DNA from: Arthrobacter sp. UKPF54-2
GTDB taxonomy: Bacteria; Actinomycetota; Actinomycetes; Actinomycetales; Micrococcaceae
Length of the DNA: 64,000 nt
Assembly (NCBI RefSeq): GCF_007858535.1
Contig: NZ_CP040174.1
Location: 2,418,001 to 2,482,000 of the forward strand
Direction: 5' to 3'
The notes under the pieces are model-generated. The model saw only the letters and a list, made by a program, of their open reading frames with translations. It was not told the DNA's origin and did not search any database. Shown here piece after piece: positions 10,436 to 21,296 of this stretch. The translations under genes were made by a program, and so were the position numbers. The stretch's first letter is position 1, and every line of letters starts with the position of its first letter.

Positions 10436-11457
10436 TGCCGCTGGCCGTGGTGGCCGGGATCACGCTCCTGGCCAGCCTGCTCCTTCCCCTGGCGGTGAAG
10501 CCCTGGCTGGTCCGGATGGGCGTAGTGGACGTGCCCTCCGCCCGTTCCTCGCACCACAAGGCAACGATCCGCGGCATGGGCGTGGCCACGGCCCTGGCCA
10601 CCGCCGCGGGATACCTGGCCGCGGTGATGCTCGGCGTCGTCACGGTGGACCGTTCGCTGTTCGCCGCGGTGCTGGCGATCATCGCTGCGTGTTCGGCCGT
10701 GGGCTGGATCGAGGACCTGCGGGGCCTGTCCATCCGGGGCCGCGCCGTTGCCCAGCTCGGCATCGGGGCCGCGGGCTCCGCGGCGCTGATCGCGCTGACC
10801 GGGCAGTCCTTCTGGTGGCTTCCGCTGGCCGCCGTGGCGATTGCGGCCTACGTCAACATTGCGAACTTCATGGACGGCATCAACGGGATCTCCGGCCTGC
10901 ATGGGGTCACCGCCGGCGGTGCCTACGCGGTGGCCGGCCTGCTCTCCGACCAGCCCTGGCTGACCGCCGGCGGCGCGGTGCTGGCGATGTCCTTCCTTGG
11001 CTTCCTGCCGTGGAACCTCGGCCGCGGATCGGTTTTCCTCGGCGACGTCGGCAGCTACCTGCTGGGCTCCTCGATTGCCGCCCTTGCCGTGGCGGGATTC
11101 CTGTCCGGCGTCTACGTCGAGTATGTGCTCACGCCGATCCTGGTCTACGCCGCGGACACCGGCTACACCCTGCTGCGCCGGATCAAGGCGGGGGAGCGGT
11201 GGTACGCGTCCCACCGCGAGCACGTCTACCAGCGGCTCACCGACGTCGGGTTCACGCACCTGCAGTCGGCCGCCCTGGTCACGGTGTGCACCGCGGCCGT
11301 GATTGTCCTCGGATTCATCGCCGCCACCGCGCCGCTGCCCACCGTCGCCCTGTGCGTGGCCGGGAGCCTGCTGATCCTCGTCCTGTACCTGGCCTCCCCG
11401 GACCTGATCCGCCGGTTCCGGCGCCGTTCGAAGGTCACCCGCATCCCCGTGGCCTAG
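10435..11457 (+). CDS. WecA/MraY-family polyprenyl-phosphate sugar-1-phosphate transferase
   Basis: Integral membrane enzyme that starts glycan assembly by moving a HexNAc-1-phosphate from UDP onto undecaprenyl- or decaprenyl phosphate. About ten hydrophobic segments are visible. Family motifs: RSSHHKATIRGMG near the N-terminus, WIEDLRGL, the catalytic NIANFMDGINGISG and FLGDVGSYLLG. The ATG at 10435 overlaps the previous TGA by one base; the reading frame is open further upstream but without a reason to start there. 340 residues. It sits where rfe/wecA (Rv1302) sits in Mycobacterium, just ahead of the atp operon, and probably supplies the lipid-linked primer used by the preceding glycosyltransferases. 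Confidence 0.9.
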   Translation: MPLAVVAGITLLASLLLPLAVKPWLVRMGVVDVPSARSSHHKATIRGMGVATALATAAGYLAAVMLGVVTVDRSLFAAVLAIIAACSAVGWIEDLRGLSIRGRAVAQLGIGAAGSAALIALTGQSFWWLPLAAVAIAAYVNIANFMDGINGISGLHGVTAGGAYAVAGLLSDQPWLTAGGAVLAMSFLGFLPWNLGRGSVFLGDVGSYLLGSSIAALAVAGFLSGVYVEYVLTPILVYAADTGYTLLRRIKAGERWYASHREHVYQRLTDVGFTHLQSAALVTVCTAAVIVLGFIAATAPLPTVALCVAGSLLILVLYLASPDLIRRFRRRSKVTRIPVA

Positions 11458-11474
11458 CCGTGTTCTATCTCGTG

Positions 11475-11480
11475 TAGAAT
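11475..11480 (+). promoter_or_regulatory. Candidate -10 box for the atp operon
   Basis: TAGAAT (5 of 6 matches to TATAAT) 18 bp after the preceding stop and 57 bp before the first ATG of the atp operon. No good -35 hexamer is visible at the expected distance, so this is a weak call. Confidence 0.35.
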
Positions 11481-11536
11481 TCAGGGGCGGCATCTCGCCG
11501 CCCACCGCCCTTGCCACCACCGACGATTGGGATCCC

Positions 11537-12022
11537 ATGAGCTCCAACGCCGAGTCCGGACGTACGTCCGGCACCGGACCCGTTGGCGCTTCCGGCCCCA
11601 CCACGTCGCTGTGGCTGCGGCTGCTCGCCATCAGCGCGGCGGCCGCCGGGGGAGCCCTCCTGGTGACTTCGGCCCTCGCCTTTGTGTTCAACGGCGGCTT
11701 CGGGGCCCTGTCGAGCCTCTTCGGAGGCGCGCTGGTGATGGCCTTCTTCGCGATCAGCCTGGCGATCGGCCACTTCGTCGGACGCAACAACCCGTCCGGA
11801 GCGATCGGCCTGTTCGTCGCCACGTATTTCGTGAAGGTCGTCGGTTTCGCCGTGGTGCTGTTTGTCATCGGCGCCCCCGGCTGGCTGCACGAACGCTGGT
11901 TCCTGATCGGCGCCGTCGTCTGCGTTGTCGCCTGGCAGGCAGCCGAGATCATCGGCTTCGGCCGGGCCCGGCTGCAGATCTACAACGACCCCGACTCCAC
12001 GGAAGGCGGCACGCATGCCTAG
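11537..12022 (+). CDS. ATP synthase protein I-like membrane protein (Rv1303 position)
   Basis: A 161-residue membrane protein with four hydrophobic segments (about residues 28-52, 58-78, 88-110, 120-140) after a Ser/Gly-rich N-terminus. Position and length match Rv1303 of M. tuberculosis, which lies between wecA and atpB and is often annotated AtpI-like; such proteins are thought to help assemble the c-ring. I see no catalytic motif. Its stop overlaps the start of the next small gene by 8 nt. The function is inferred from context only. Confidence 0.75.
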   Translation: MSSNAESGRTSGTGPVGASGPTTSLWLRLLAISAAAAGGALLVTSALAFVFNGGFGALSSLFGGALVMAFFAISLAIGHFVGRNNPSGAIGLFVATYFVKVVGFAVVLFVIGAPGWLHERWFLIGAVVCVVAWQAAEIIGFGRARLQIYNDPDSTEGGTHA

Positions 12023-12344
12023 CCGCAAAGACCGCGAGCAGAACACCCCCAAAACGCCCCGCAGCACGGGCGGCGCCCCCGGCGTGTCGCAGGACGGCAA
12101 CGACGGCGGATACAACGCCGGGATCGCCGTCTTCAGCTACATTGTTGGCGGAATCATCGTCTGGAGTTTGATAGGGTGGGGTCTGGATAATCTGTGGGGA
12201 ACCCGCTGGATTGTGCTCGCAGGCGCCCTGCTTGGAGCTGCGGGAGGGTTCTATCTTTCTCATATGCACGGCCTCACCAGTCACCGAAATCCGGCTGGTG
12301 GAGACGGCGCTGCAGGTGGCCCGTCCAAGGACGCGGAACAGTAA
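12015..12344 (+). CDS. AtpZ/AtpI-family small membrane protein
   Basis: A 109-residue protein with a polar N-terminal 40 residues and two membrane helices: GIAVFSYIVGGIIVWSLIGW and TRWIVLAGALLGAAGGFYL, joined by GLDNLWGT. This two-helix hairpin with a G-x-x-x-D-x-x-x-G-T linker is the AtpZ pattern; AtpZ homologues are associated with F1Fo assembly and with Mg2+ handling in some bacteria. ATG 12015 overlaps the preceding gene by 8 nt. A 91-bp gap separates it from atpB. Confidence 0.8.
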   Translation: MPSRKDREQNTPKTPRSTGGAPGVSQDGNDGGYNAGIAVFSYIVGGIIVWSLIGWGLDNLWGTRWIVLAGALLGAAGGFYLSHMHGLTSHRNPAGGDGAAGGPSKDAEQ

Positions 12345-12435
12345 TGCCAAAAAATTTCAGAGGGGGAAAGGCTGACAATTACGTCGCCGCTCCCCGCCCA
12401 ACGCCCAATGATGGACACTGCAGAGAGGAAACGCG

Positions 12436-13236
12436 TTGATCGCGCTTGCGCTCCCGGCCCAAGATTCAGGAGAGTTCACTCCTCCTGGAATTGAACAAAT
12501 GCACCTGCCGGCTATCCTGCCCTGGGGTGCGGCCGAAGGATTCTCCAAGCAGATGCTGCTGGTGATCCTCTCGGTCGTTATTATCGCCACATTCTTTGTG
12601 CTGGCTGCGCGTAAGCAGCAGCTCGTTCCCGGCAAGCTGCAGTTCGCCGGCGAGGCCGCCTACGGCTTCGTCCGCAACGGCATCGCCAAGGACATCATCG
12701 GCGGCAAAGATTTCATCAAGTACGTTCCGCTGCTGTTCAGCCTGTTCTTCTTCATCCTGGTGAACAACATCTACGGCGCGATCCCCGTGATCCAGCTCCC
12801 GAGCTTCTCGCACGTCGGCGGCGCCTACGTGCTCGCCGCGATCGTGTACGTCACCTGGATCGCGATCGGCATCAAGAAGAACGGCCTCAAGTACTTCAAG
12901 CTGGCCACCGTGCCGAGCGGCGTGCCGGTCTACATCCTCCCGATCGTCATCCCGATCGAGATCATCTCCAACTTCCTGGTCCGGCCCGTGACGCACAGCC
13001 TCCGTCTGTTCGCCACCATGCTGGCCGGTCACCTCATCGTGATGATCGCCGGTTCCGGCATCGAGTTCCTGGTCATGCAGGAGAATGTCCTGCTGAAGGG
13101 CGCCTCGGTCCTGGTCCTGGCCGGCTCGCTGGCGATGTACATGCTGGAGGCGCTGATCATGGCGCTGCAGGCGTACGTCTTCACGCTGCTGACCGCGATC
13201 TACATCGAAGGCGCACTGCACGCCGACAGCCACTAA
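12436..13236 (+). CDS. atpB: ATP synthase subunit a
   Basis: Fo subunit a, which forms the proton half-channels next to the c-ring. 266 residues with five to six membrane helices. The essential arginine lies in [18 protein letters not shown], the signature of the family, and the last helix ends in [19 protein letters not shown]. The start is TTG at 12436 with GAGAGGA at 12423-12429; the N-terminus is short and polar before the first helix. Confidence 0.95.
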   Translation: MIALALPAQDSGEFTPPGIEQMHLPAILPWGAAEGFSKQMLLVILSVVIIATFFVLAARKQQLVPGKLQFAGEAAYGFVRNGIAKDIIGGKDFIKYVPLLFSLFFFILVNNIYGAIPVIQLPSFSHVGGAYVLAAIVYVTWIAIGIKKNGLKYFKLATVPSGVPVYILPIVIPIEIISNFLVRPVTHSLRLFATMLAGHLIVMIAGSGIEFLVMQENVLLKGASVLVLAGSLAMYMLEALIMALQAYVFTLLTAIYIEGALHADSH

Positions 13237-13250
13237 GGCTCCCACAAACT

Positions 13251-13299
13251 TCCCCCCAGGGGGATGAAGCAACCCAAACAACCTGCCACACGGGTGGCA
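13251..13299 (+). promoter_or_regulatory. Two small hairpins ahead of atpE
   Basis: TCCCCC/GGGGGA (13251-13264) and TGCCAC-ACGG-GTGGCA (13284-13299) lie in the 80-nt atpB-atpE gap, just upstream of a strong AAAGGAAG ribosome binding site. Structured atpE leaders are known to raise subunit c expression in other bacteria. Here a role in mRNA stability or translation is inference. Confidence 0.45.
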
Positions 13300-13316
13300 T
13301 CTTGAAAGGAAGAAAA

Positions 13317-13535
13317 ATGGAAGGCTCCATCAACGGCTCCCTCAACCTCATCGGCTACGGCCTCTCCGCCATCGGCGGTGGTATCGGTGTGGGTCTCGTG
13401 TTCGCTGCTTACATCAACGGCGTCGCACGTCAGCCGGAAGCTCAGCGCGTGCTGCAGCCGATCGCATTCCTCGGCCTTGCGCTGACTGAAGCCCTCGCCA
13501 TCCTCGGCCTGGTCTTCGCATTCGTTCTCAAGTAA
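13317..13535 (+). CDS. atpE: ATP synthase subunit c
   Basis: Proteolipid of the rotating c-ring. 72 residues in two helices: the first carries the packing motif GGGIGVG, then the polar loop ARQPEAQ, then the second helix with the proton-binding Glu58 in [10 protein letters not shown] take the ATG at 13317 as start because AAAGGAAG at 13306-13313 is well placed; a TTG at 13302 lies upstream of that site. The ring needs many copies per complex, consistent with the strong ribosome binding site. Confidence 0.97.
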   Translation: MEGSINGSLNLIGYGLSAIGGGIGVGLVFAAYINGVARQPEAQRVLQPIAFLGLALTEALAILGLVFAFVLK

Positions 13536-13585
13536 ACCTTCAGAACCCAGCGAACATCCAGAACCGAGTAGATAAGGACGGGTGA

Positions 13586-14139
<554 letters not shown>

Positions 14140-14140
<1 letters not shown>

Positions 14141-14967
14141 TGGCAGGTGTATCGAGCGAATCGCTGACCGCGGCACTCGTCGCGTTGGAGGCCAAGCTTC
14201 CCAACGCCTCGCTGCAGTTGGCTAAGGAACTCTTCGGAATCCTGGGAACGGTGGACAGCTCGGCTGGCTTGCGCCGTGCCCTGACCGACCCGTCCCGCAG
14301 CGGTGACGAAAAGTCGGCGCTGGTCAAGCAGCTCTTCGGCGGAAAAGTCTCCGCCGACGCTGTGGAAATCGCGAGCAGGCTGGCCGGCTCACGCTGGGCG
14401 TCGGCGCGTGACATCGGCGATGCACTCGAGACTCTTGCCGCTTCGGTGGTAATTGCCGTTGCTGAAAACAAGTCGGCAGTCTCTGCCTCGGGCATCACCG
14501 GACTGGAAGCGCTGGAGAACGATCTGTTCGCCTTCAACCACGCCGTTGACGCCAGCCACGAGGTGCAGCGTGCCCTGTCCGAGCCGCAGGCGAGCCAGGC
14601 AGCCAAGGTTGCCCTCGCCGAGAAGCTCGTGCCCAGTGCAAGCGAGGAAGCGAAAGTCCTTATCGGACAGGCAGTCTCGCAGCCCCGCGGGCTCAAGGCC
14701 ACCAAGCTCGTCAGCCGTTTTGCCGAGCTTGCCGCCAAGCGCCAGCAGCGCTGGATCGCCACGGTCAGCGTCACCCGTCCGCTGACGGAGGCCCAGACCA
14801 GTCGTCTGCAGGCAGGGCTCAATGCCCTGTACGGCCGCGAGCTCAAGATCAACATGAACGTTGACCCGGCACTGATCGGTGGCATCCGGATCCAGATTGG
14901 CGACGAAGTGGTTGACGCTTCGGTCCTCGCCCGCCTGGGCCAGCTCCACCGCCAGCTTGCTGGTTAG
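14140..14967 (+). CDS. atpH: ATP synthase subunit delta
   Basis: F1 subunit that joins the peripheral stalk to the alpha/beta head. 275 residues, about 95 more than the E. coli protein; the extra length is an N-terminal helical region. The conserved C-terminal half ends TVTVSV-like, with IATVSVTRPLTEAQTSRLQ and the strand motif DPALIGGIRIQIGDEVVDASV. Start ATG overlaps the atpF stop by one base. Longer delta subunits are usual in actinobacteria, but no b-delta fusion of the mycobacterial kind is present. Confidence 0.92.
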
Positions 14968-15050
14968 CCGGACAAGCACAACTTACCGACAAGAAACCCC
15001 GGTCATCGTGAGCAACGATGATCACGAAAACAGGAGAGCAGGGACTGCAG

Positions 15051-16688
15051 ATGGCCGAATTGACCATCAACGCCGACGACGTCCGTAATGCGTTGAACGA
15101 GTTCGCGGCGTCCTACGAACCCGGAAACGCAGAGCGCGTAGAGGTTGGCCGCGTAACAACCGCAGGTGACGGCATCGCCCGTGTTGAGGGCCTTCCCTCG
15201 GTCATGGCGAACGAGTTGCTTCGTTTCGAAGACGGCACGCTGGGCCTGGCCCAGAACCTTGACGTCCGCGAGATCGGCGTGATCGTGCTCGGTGACTTCA
15301 CCGGCATCGAAGAGGGCCAGGAAGTCCACCGCACCGGACAGGTTCTGTCCGTCCCGGTCGGCGACGCCTTCCTCGGCCGCGTGGTTGACCCGCTGGGCCA
15401 GCCCATCGACGACCTCGGCGAGATCAAGGCCGAGACCACCCGTGCCCTGGAACTCCAGGCGCCCGGCGTGACCCAGCGCAAGTCGGTCCACGAGCCGATG
15501 CAGACCGGGCTCAAGGCTATCGACGCCATGATCCCGATCGGCCGCGGCCAGCGTCAGCTGATCATTGGTGACCGCCAGACCGGCAAGTCCGCCATCGCGA
15601 TCGACACGATCATCAACCAGAAGGCCAACTGGGCTTCGGGCGACGTGAAGAAGCAGGTCCGCTGCATCTACGTGGCCATCGGCCAGAAGGCCTCGACGAT
15701 CGCTGCCGTGCGCCAGACCCTCGAGGACAACGGCGCGCTGGAATACACGACCATCGTGGCTTCCCCCGCCTCCGACCCCGCAGGCTTCAAGTACCTGGCA
15801 CCGTACGCCGGCTCGGCCATCGGCCAGCACTGGATGTACGGCGGCAAGCACGTCCTCATCGTCTTCGATGACCTCTCCAAGCAGGCCGAAGCCTACCGCG
15901 CCGTGTCGCTGCTGCTGCGCCGCCCGCCGGGCCGCGAAGCCTACCCGGGCGACGTTTTCTACTTGCACTCCCGTCTGCTGGAGCGTTGTGCAAAGCTCTC
16001 CGACGAGCTCGGTGCCGGCTCCATGACCGGGCTGCCGCTGATCGAGACCAAGGCGAACGACGTGTCCGCCTACATCCCGACCAACGTCATCTCGATCACC
16101 GACGGCCAGATCTTCCTACAGTCGGACCTCTTCAACGCCAACCAGCGTCCCGCCGTCGACGTCGGCGTGTCCGTCTCCCGTGTTGGTGGCGCCGCGCAGG
16201 TCAAGTCCATGAAGAAGGTCTCCGGTACCTTGAAGCTGGAACTGGCCCAGTACCGGGACATGCAGGCCTTCGCCATGTTCGCCTCGGACCTCGACGCCGC
16301 CTCCCGCCAGCAGCTGACCCGCGGCGCACGCCTGATGGAACTGCTCAAGCAGGGCCAGTACTCGCCGTTCCCGGTCGAGGACCAGGTTGTCTCCATCTGG
16401 GCCGGCACCAACGGCTACCTCGACGACGTCCCGGTTGAAGACATCAACCGCTTCGAAACCGAGTTCCTGGAGCACCTCAAGCACAAGTCCTCCATCCTGA
16501 CGACGCTGGCCCAGACCAACGTTATGGACGATGACACCGCTGAAGCGCTGAAGACCGCGATTGTGGACTTCAAGAAGGGCTTCTTCGGTCAGGGCGACAA
16601 CCTCCTGGTCGGTGCGGGGCACGAGGAATACGCCCCGATCGACGAGGACCAGGTCGACCAGGAAAAAATCGTCAAGCAGAAGCGCTAG
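15051..16688 (+). CDS. atpA: ATP synthase subunit alpha
   Basis: Non-catalytic nucleotide-binding subunit of F1. 545 residues from ATG 15051, which has GGAGAGCAGGG just upstream; the frame is open back to 15018 but that segment is the leader. Walker A is GDRQTGKS (residues 173-180), Walker B region [12 protein letters not shown], and the alpha signature [14 protein letters not shown] is present. The C-terminal tail after about residue 510 is acidic and extended, as in other actinobacteria. Confidence 0.96.
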   Translation: MAELTINADDVRNALNEFAASYEPGNAERVEVGRVTTAGDGIARVEGLPSVMANELLRFEDGTLGLAQNLDVREIGVIVLGDFTGIEEGQEVHRTGQVLSVPVGDAFLGRVVDPLGQPIDDLGEIKAETTRALELQAPGVTQRKSVHEPMQTGLKAIDAMIPIGRGQRQLIIGDRQTGKSAIAIDTIINQKANWASGDVKKQVRCIYVAIGQKASTIAAVRQTLEDNGALEYTTIVASPASDPAGFKYLAPYAGSAIGQHWMYGGKHVLIVFDDLSKQAEAYRAVSLLLRRPPGREAYPGDVFYLHSRLLERCAKLSDELGAGSMTGLPLIETKANDVSAYIPTNVISITDGQIFLQSDLFNANQRPAVDVGVSVSRVGGAAQVKSMKKVSGTLKLELAQYRDMQAFAMFASDLDAASRQQLTRGARLMELLKQGQYSPFPVEDQVVSIWAGTNGYLDDVPVEDINRFETEFLEHLKHKSSILTTLAQTNVMDDDTAEALKTAIVDFKKGFFGQGDNLLVGAGHEEYAPIDEDQVDQEKIVKQKR

Positions 16689-16699
16689 TTTCGCTGGCA

Positions 16700-16735
16700 G
16701 GGACTGCCGGGACCCCCGCGGGTTCCGGCAGTCCC
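16700..16735 (+). promoter_or_regulatory. 16-bp hairpin between atpA and atpG
   Basis: A 36-nt inverted repeat with a 16-bp stem (one G-U pair) and a CCGC tetraloop, starting 12 nt after the atpA stop and ending 29 nt before atpG. There is no T-tract, and the operon clearly continues, so it is more likely an RNA-stability or processing element than a terminator. Confidence 0.6.
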
Positions 16736-16764
16736 GGCCACCGGGATCTTAGGAAAGGATAAGT

Positions 16765-19195
<2,431 letters not shown>

Positions 19196-19196
19196 T

Positions 19197-19481
19197 ATGG
19201 CTGAGCTTGAGGTTGAGATTGTCGCAGCGGACCACTTCGTGTGGTCCGGAGCGGCCAAGATGGTCAAGGCCCGCACCAGCGATGGTGAAATCGGAATCCT
19301 GCCCGGCCACTCGCCCCTGCTGGCGATTCTGGCCGAAGGTGAACTGGCGATCGAGCCGGTCTCCGGTGACCGCATTGCCGTAGTTGTCGACGGCGGGTTC
19401 TTCTCCGTCGACAACAACCGGGTCGTCATTGTTGCTGACAACGCCCAAATGGGTGACGCGGCTACTGCGGGGATCCGCTAG
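19197..19481 (+). CDS. atpC: ATP synthase subunit epsilon, short form
   Basis: Rotor subunit connecting gamma to the c-ring. It has only 94 residues: the N-terminal beta-sandwich (EVEIVAADHFVWSG, GEIGILPGHSPLLAIL, VDGGFFSVDNNRVVIVAD) is complete, and the protein stops right after it. The C-terminal two-helix domain that inhibits ATP hydrolysis in E. coli (139 residues) is missing. There is no sign of a frameshift, as the DUF2550 gene starts 11 bp later. ATG 19197 lies 1 nt after the atpD stop. Confidence 0.93.
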   Translation: MAELEVEIVAADHFVWSGAAKMVKARTSDGEIGILPGHSPLLAILAEGELAIEPVSGDRIAVVVDGGFFSVDNNRVVIVADNAQMGDAATAGIR

Positions 19482-19491
19482 CCCTACCTTG

Positions 19492-19923
19492 ATGAACGTT
19501 ACTGGTTTTCCGTTCATCGTCCTGGCAACCGTATTCGCGTTGCTGGTCTTTGCACTGTGCCTTTCCGGGGTGCGCCGCTTCAACCTGCGGCGCGCCCTGG
19601 GCACAGTGGACGCCTCCATCTGCATGGCTGGAAACAGCTGGCAGATGGGGGTTTGTCGTTATCAGGACAACGACCTGGAGTGGTTCCGGCTGGCCTCGCT
19701 CAGCGTCCGGCCGAAGCACACCTTCCGCCGCAGTTCGCTCGAACTCCTCGGCCGCCGCGAACCCACGGAGTCCGAACTCGTCAAGGTGCAGCCCGAGACC
19801 GTGATCGTCGAACTCCGCTACGAGGGCCGGGACGTCCTGCTGGCGATGCGGTTCGACGCCTACACTGGGCTCTCCTCCTGGCTCGAGGCCGGACCGGTCA
19901 TCGGCGTCGGCACCTGGCGCTAG
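19492..19923 (+). CDS. DUF2550 family protein
   Basis: A 143-residue protein with one N-terminal membrane helix (VTGFPFIVLATVFALLVFAL) and a cytoplasmic domain with RWFRLASLSVRP-like and RRSSLELLGRREPT segments. The same family (Rv1312) follows atpC in M. tuberculosis, so this is a conserved neighbour of the ATP synthase genes in actinobacteria. Function is unknown. I start at ATG 19492, 10 bp after atpC, because upstream frame extension overlaps atpC; TTG 19489 is an alternative. Confidence 0.85.
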   Translation: MNVTGFPFIVLATVFALLVFALCLSGVRRFNLRRALGTVDASICMAGNSWQMGVCRYQDNDLEWFRLASLSVRPKHTFRRSSLELLGRREPTESELVKVQPETVIVELRYEGRDVLLAMRFDAYTGLSSWLEAGPVIGVGTWR

Positions 19924-19928
19924 CCCCG

Positions 19929-21296
19929 GTGGACTTCATCGAGGACATCCGGCTCGTCGACGGGCCGGTGCTATGGACCGCCTGGGCCGCCGGGCTCGCC
20001 GGTCTGGCCTATCTGCTGTGGCGCAGCGGACGACGCCACACCCTCAGCGCCTCCGCCGTTGTCATCACCGCAGCGCTGATGCTCTCGGCAGGCCTCGTGG
20101 CCGGCTTCCACCTGCTGCTGATCTATGTCCTGTCAGTCTTCCCCGAGGAACTTCCCTGGGAGACCCTCGTCTGGAGCGTCCCGGCCGTCGCGGCCCTGCT
20201 GCTGTGGCTGCTCCGGCTGCACGGCATCTGGGGCCGGCGGCCGTTCCTGGCCAGCATCCCGCGCCCCACCCGGCCCGTGGTGCACCGCCTGCGCTCGACT
20301 GCGCTGGCGGTGGGCGCCCTGCTGGGAGTTGTTGCGCTCTCCGCGGTGCAGATCAACATCTATTTCGGGCTGAACCAGACTGTCAGCGACCTCGCCGGCA
20401 CTGCCGTGGCCCGGATCCAGCCGCTCGAGGCGAAACTCACCCGCGCCGCCGGCGGCCCGGAATCCGTTGACCTGGCGGGGTGGACGGCGCCAGGACCACT
20501 GCCTGAGGGGACCATGCGCCGCGCCGGCATCCCGGGCACGAGCTCTGGATTCCAGAGCCGGGAGGCGTACATTTACCTGCCGCCGGCGTACCAGAGTTCG
20601 CCCCGCCCCGCCCTCCCCGTCCTGGTCCTCTTCTCCGGCCAGCCAGGCGGTCCCGCAGACTGGCTGGCCGGCGGCGCCCTCCGGAGCCGACTGGACCGCT
20701 TCGCCTCGGTCCACGCCGGCGTCGCGCCGGTGGTGGTCGTCGTCGACCCGAACGGAACCCCGGCCGGCAACACCCTGTGCATGGACAGCCGGATTGCCAA
20801 GGCGGACACTTTCCTCTCCCGCGACGTGCCGGACTGGATCAACAAGACCCTCGACGTCGATCCGGACCCGCACCAGTGGGCGGTCGGAGGCTTTTCCTTC
20901 GGAGCCACCTGCGCAATGCAGATGGTGACGCGCCACCCCGACGTCTACAGCGCGGCGCTGTCCTTCTCAAGTGAGAAGGAGCCCGCCCTCGCCAAGGAGC
21001 GTGACAAGACGATCCAGGGCTCCTTCGGCGGCGACGTTGCCGCCTTCGAACGGCAGACACCGCTGCACGTGATGAAGGAGCGCCGCTTCAACGGCAACGG
21101 CATCTACTTTGCGGCCGGCGAACGGGACCCGGAATTCGTCGGCTACATGGATCTGCTCTCGGCGGCGGCACGATCCGCCGGCTTCACCGTTGAGTCCCAC
21201 CGGATCCCCAACGCGGGCCACTCCTGGGAAGCCGCGTCCAAGGGTATGCCGGGGGGCCTGGACTTCCTGGCCGGCCGCTGGGGGATCAAGCCATGA
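19929..21296 (+). CDS. Membrane-anchored alpha/beta hydrolase (esterase D / mycolyltransferase-like fold)
   Basis: About 455 residues from GTG 19929. The first 180 hold four hydrophobic helices; the rest is an extracytoplasmic esterase domain of the PF00756 type. The nucleophile elbow is GGFSFGATCAM, an oxyanion region precedes it (LVLFSGQPGGPADW), and the His is in IPNAGHSWEAA. Its stop overlaps the start of the aminoacyl-lipid synthase gene by 4 nt (ATGA). Hydrolases next to aminoacyl-phosphatidylglycerol synthases are known in other Gram-positives, where AhyD removes the amino acid from the lipid; a similar partner role here is inference. Confidence 0.8.
   Translation: MDFIEDIRLVDGPVLWTAWAAGLAGLAYLLWRSGRRHTLSASAVVITAALMLSAGLVAGFHLLLIYVLSVFPEELPWETLVWSVPAVAALLLWLLRLHGIWGRRPFLASIPRPTRPVVHRLRSTALAVGALLGVVALSAVQINIYFGLNQTVSDLAGTAVARIQPLEAKLTRAAGGPESVDLAGWTAPGPLPEGTMRRAGIPGTSSGFQSREAYIYLPPAYQSSPRPALPVLVLFSGQPGGPADWLAGGALRSRLDRFASVHAGVAPVVVVVDPNGTPAGNTLCMDSRIAKADTFLSRDVPDWINKTLDVDPDPHQWAVGGFSFGATCAMQMVTRHPDVYSAALSFSSEKEPALAKERDKTIQGSFGGDVAAFERQTPLHVMKERRFNGNGIYFAAGERDPEFVGYMDLLSAAARSAGFTVESHRIPNAGHSWEAASKGMPGGLDFLAGRWGIKP

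Noticed and set aside
11461..11480. A full -35/-10 promoter for the atp operon
   Set aside because: Only the TAGAAT box is convincing; no -35 hexamer is found at 16-18 bp, so I list the -10 alone with low confidence.
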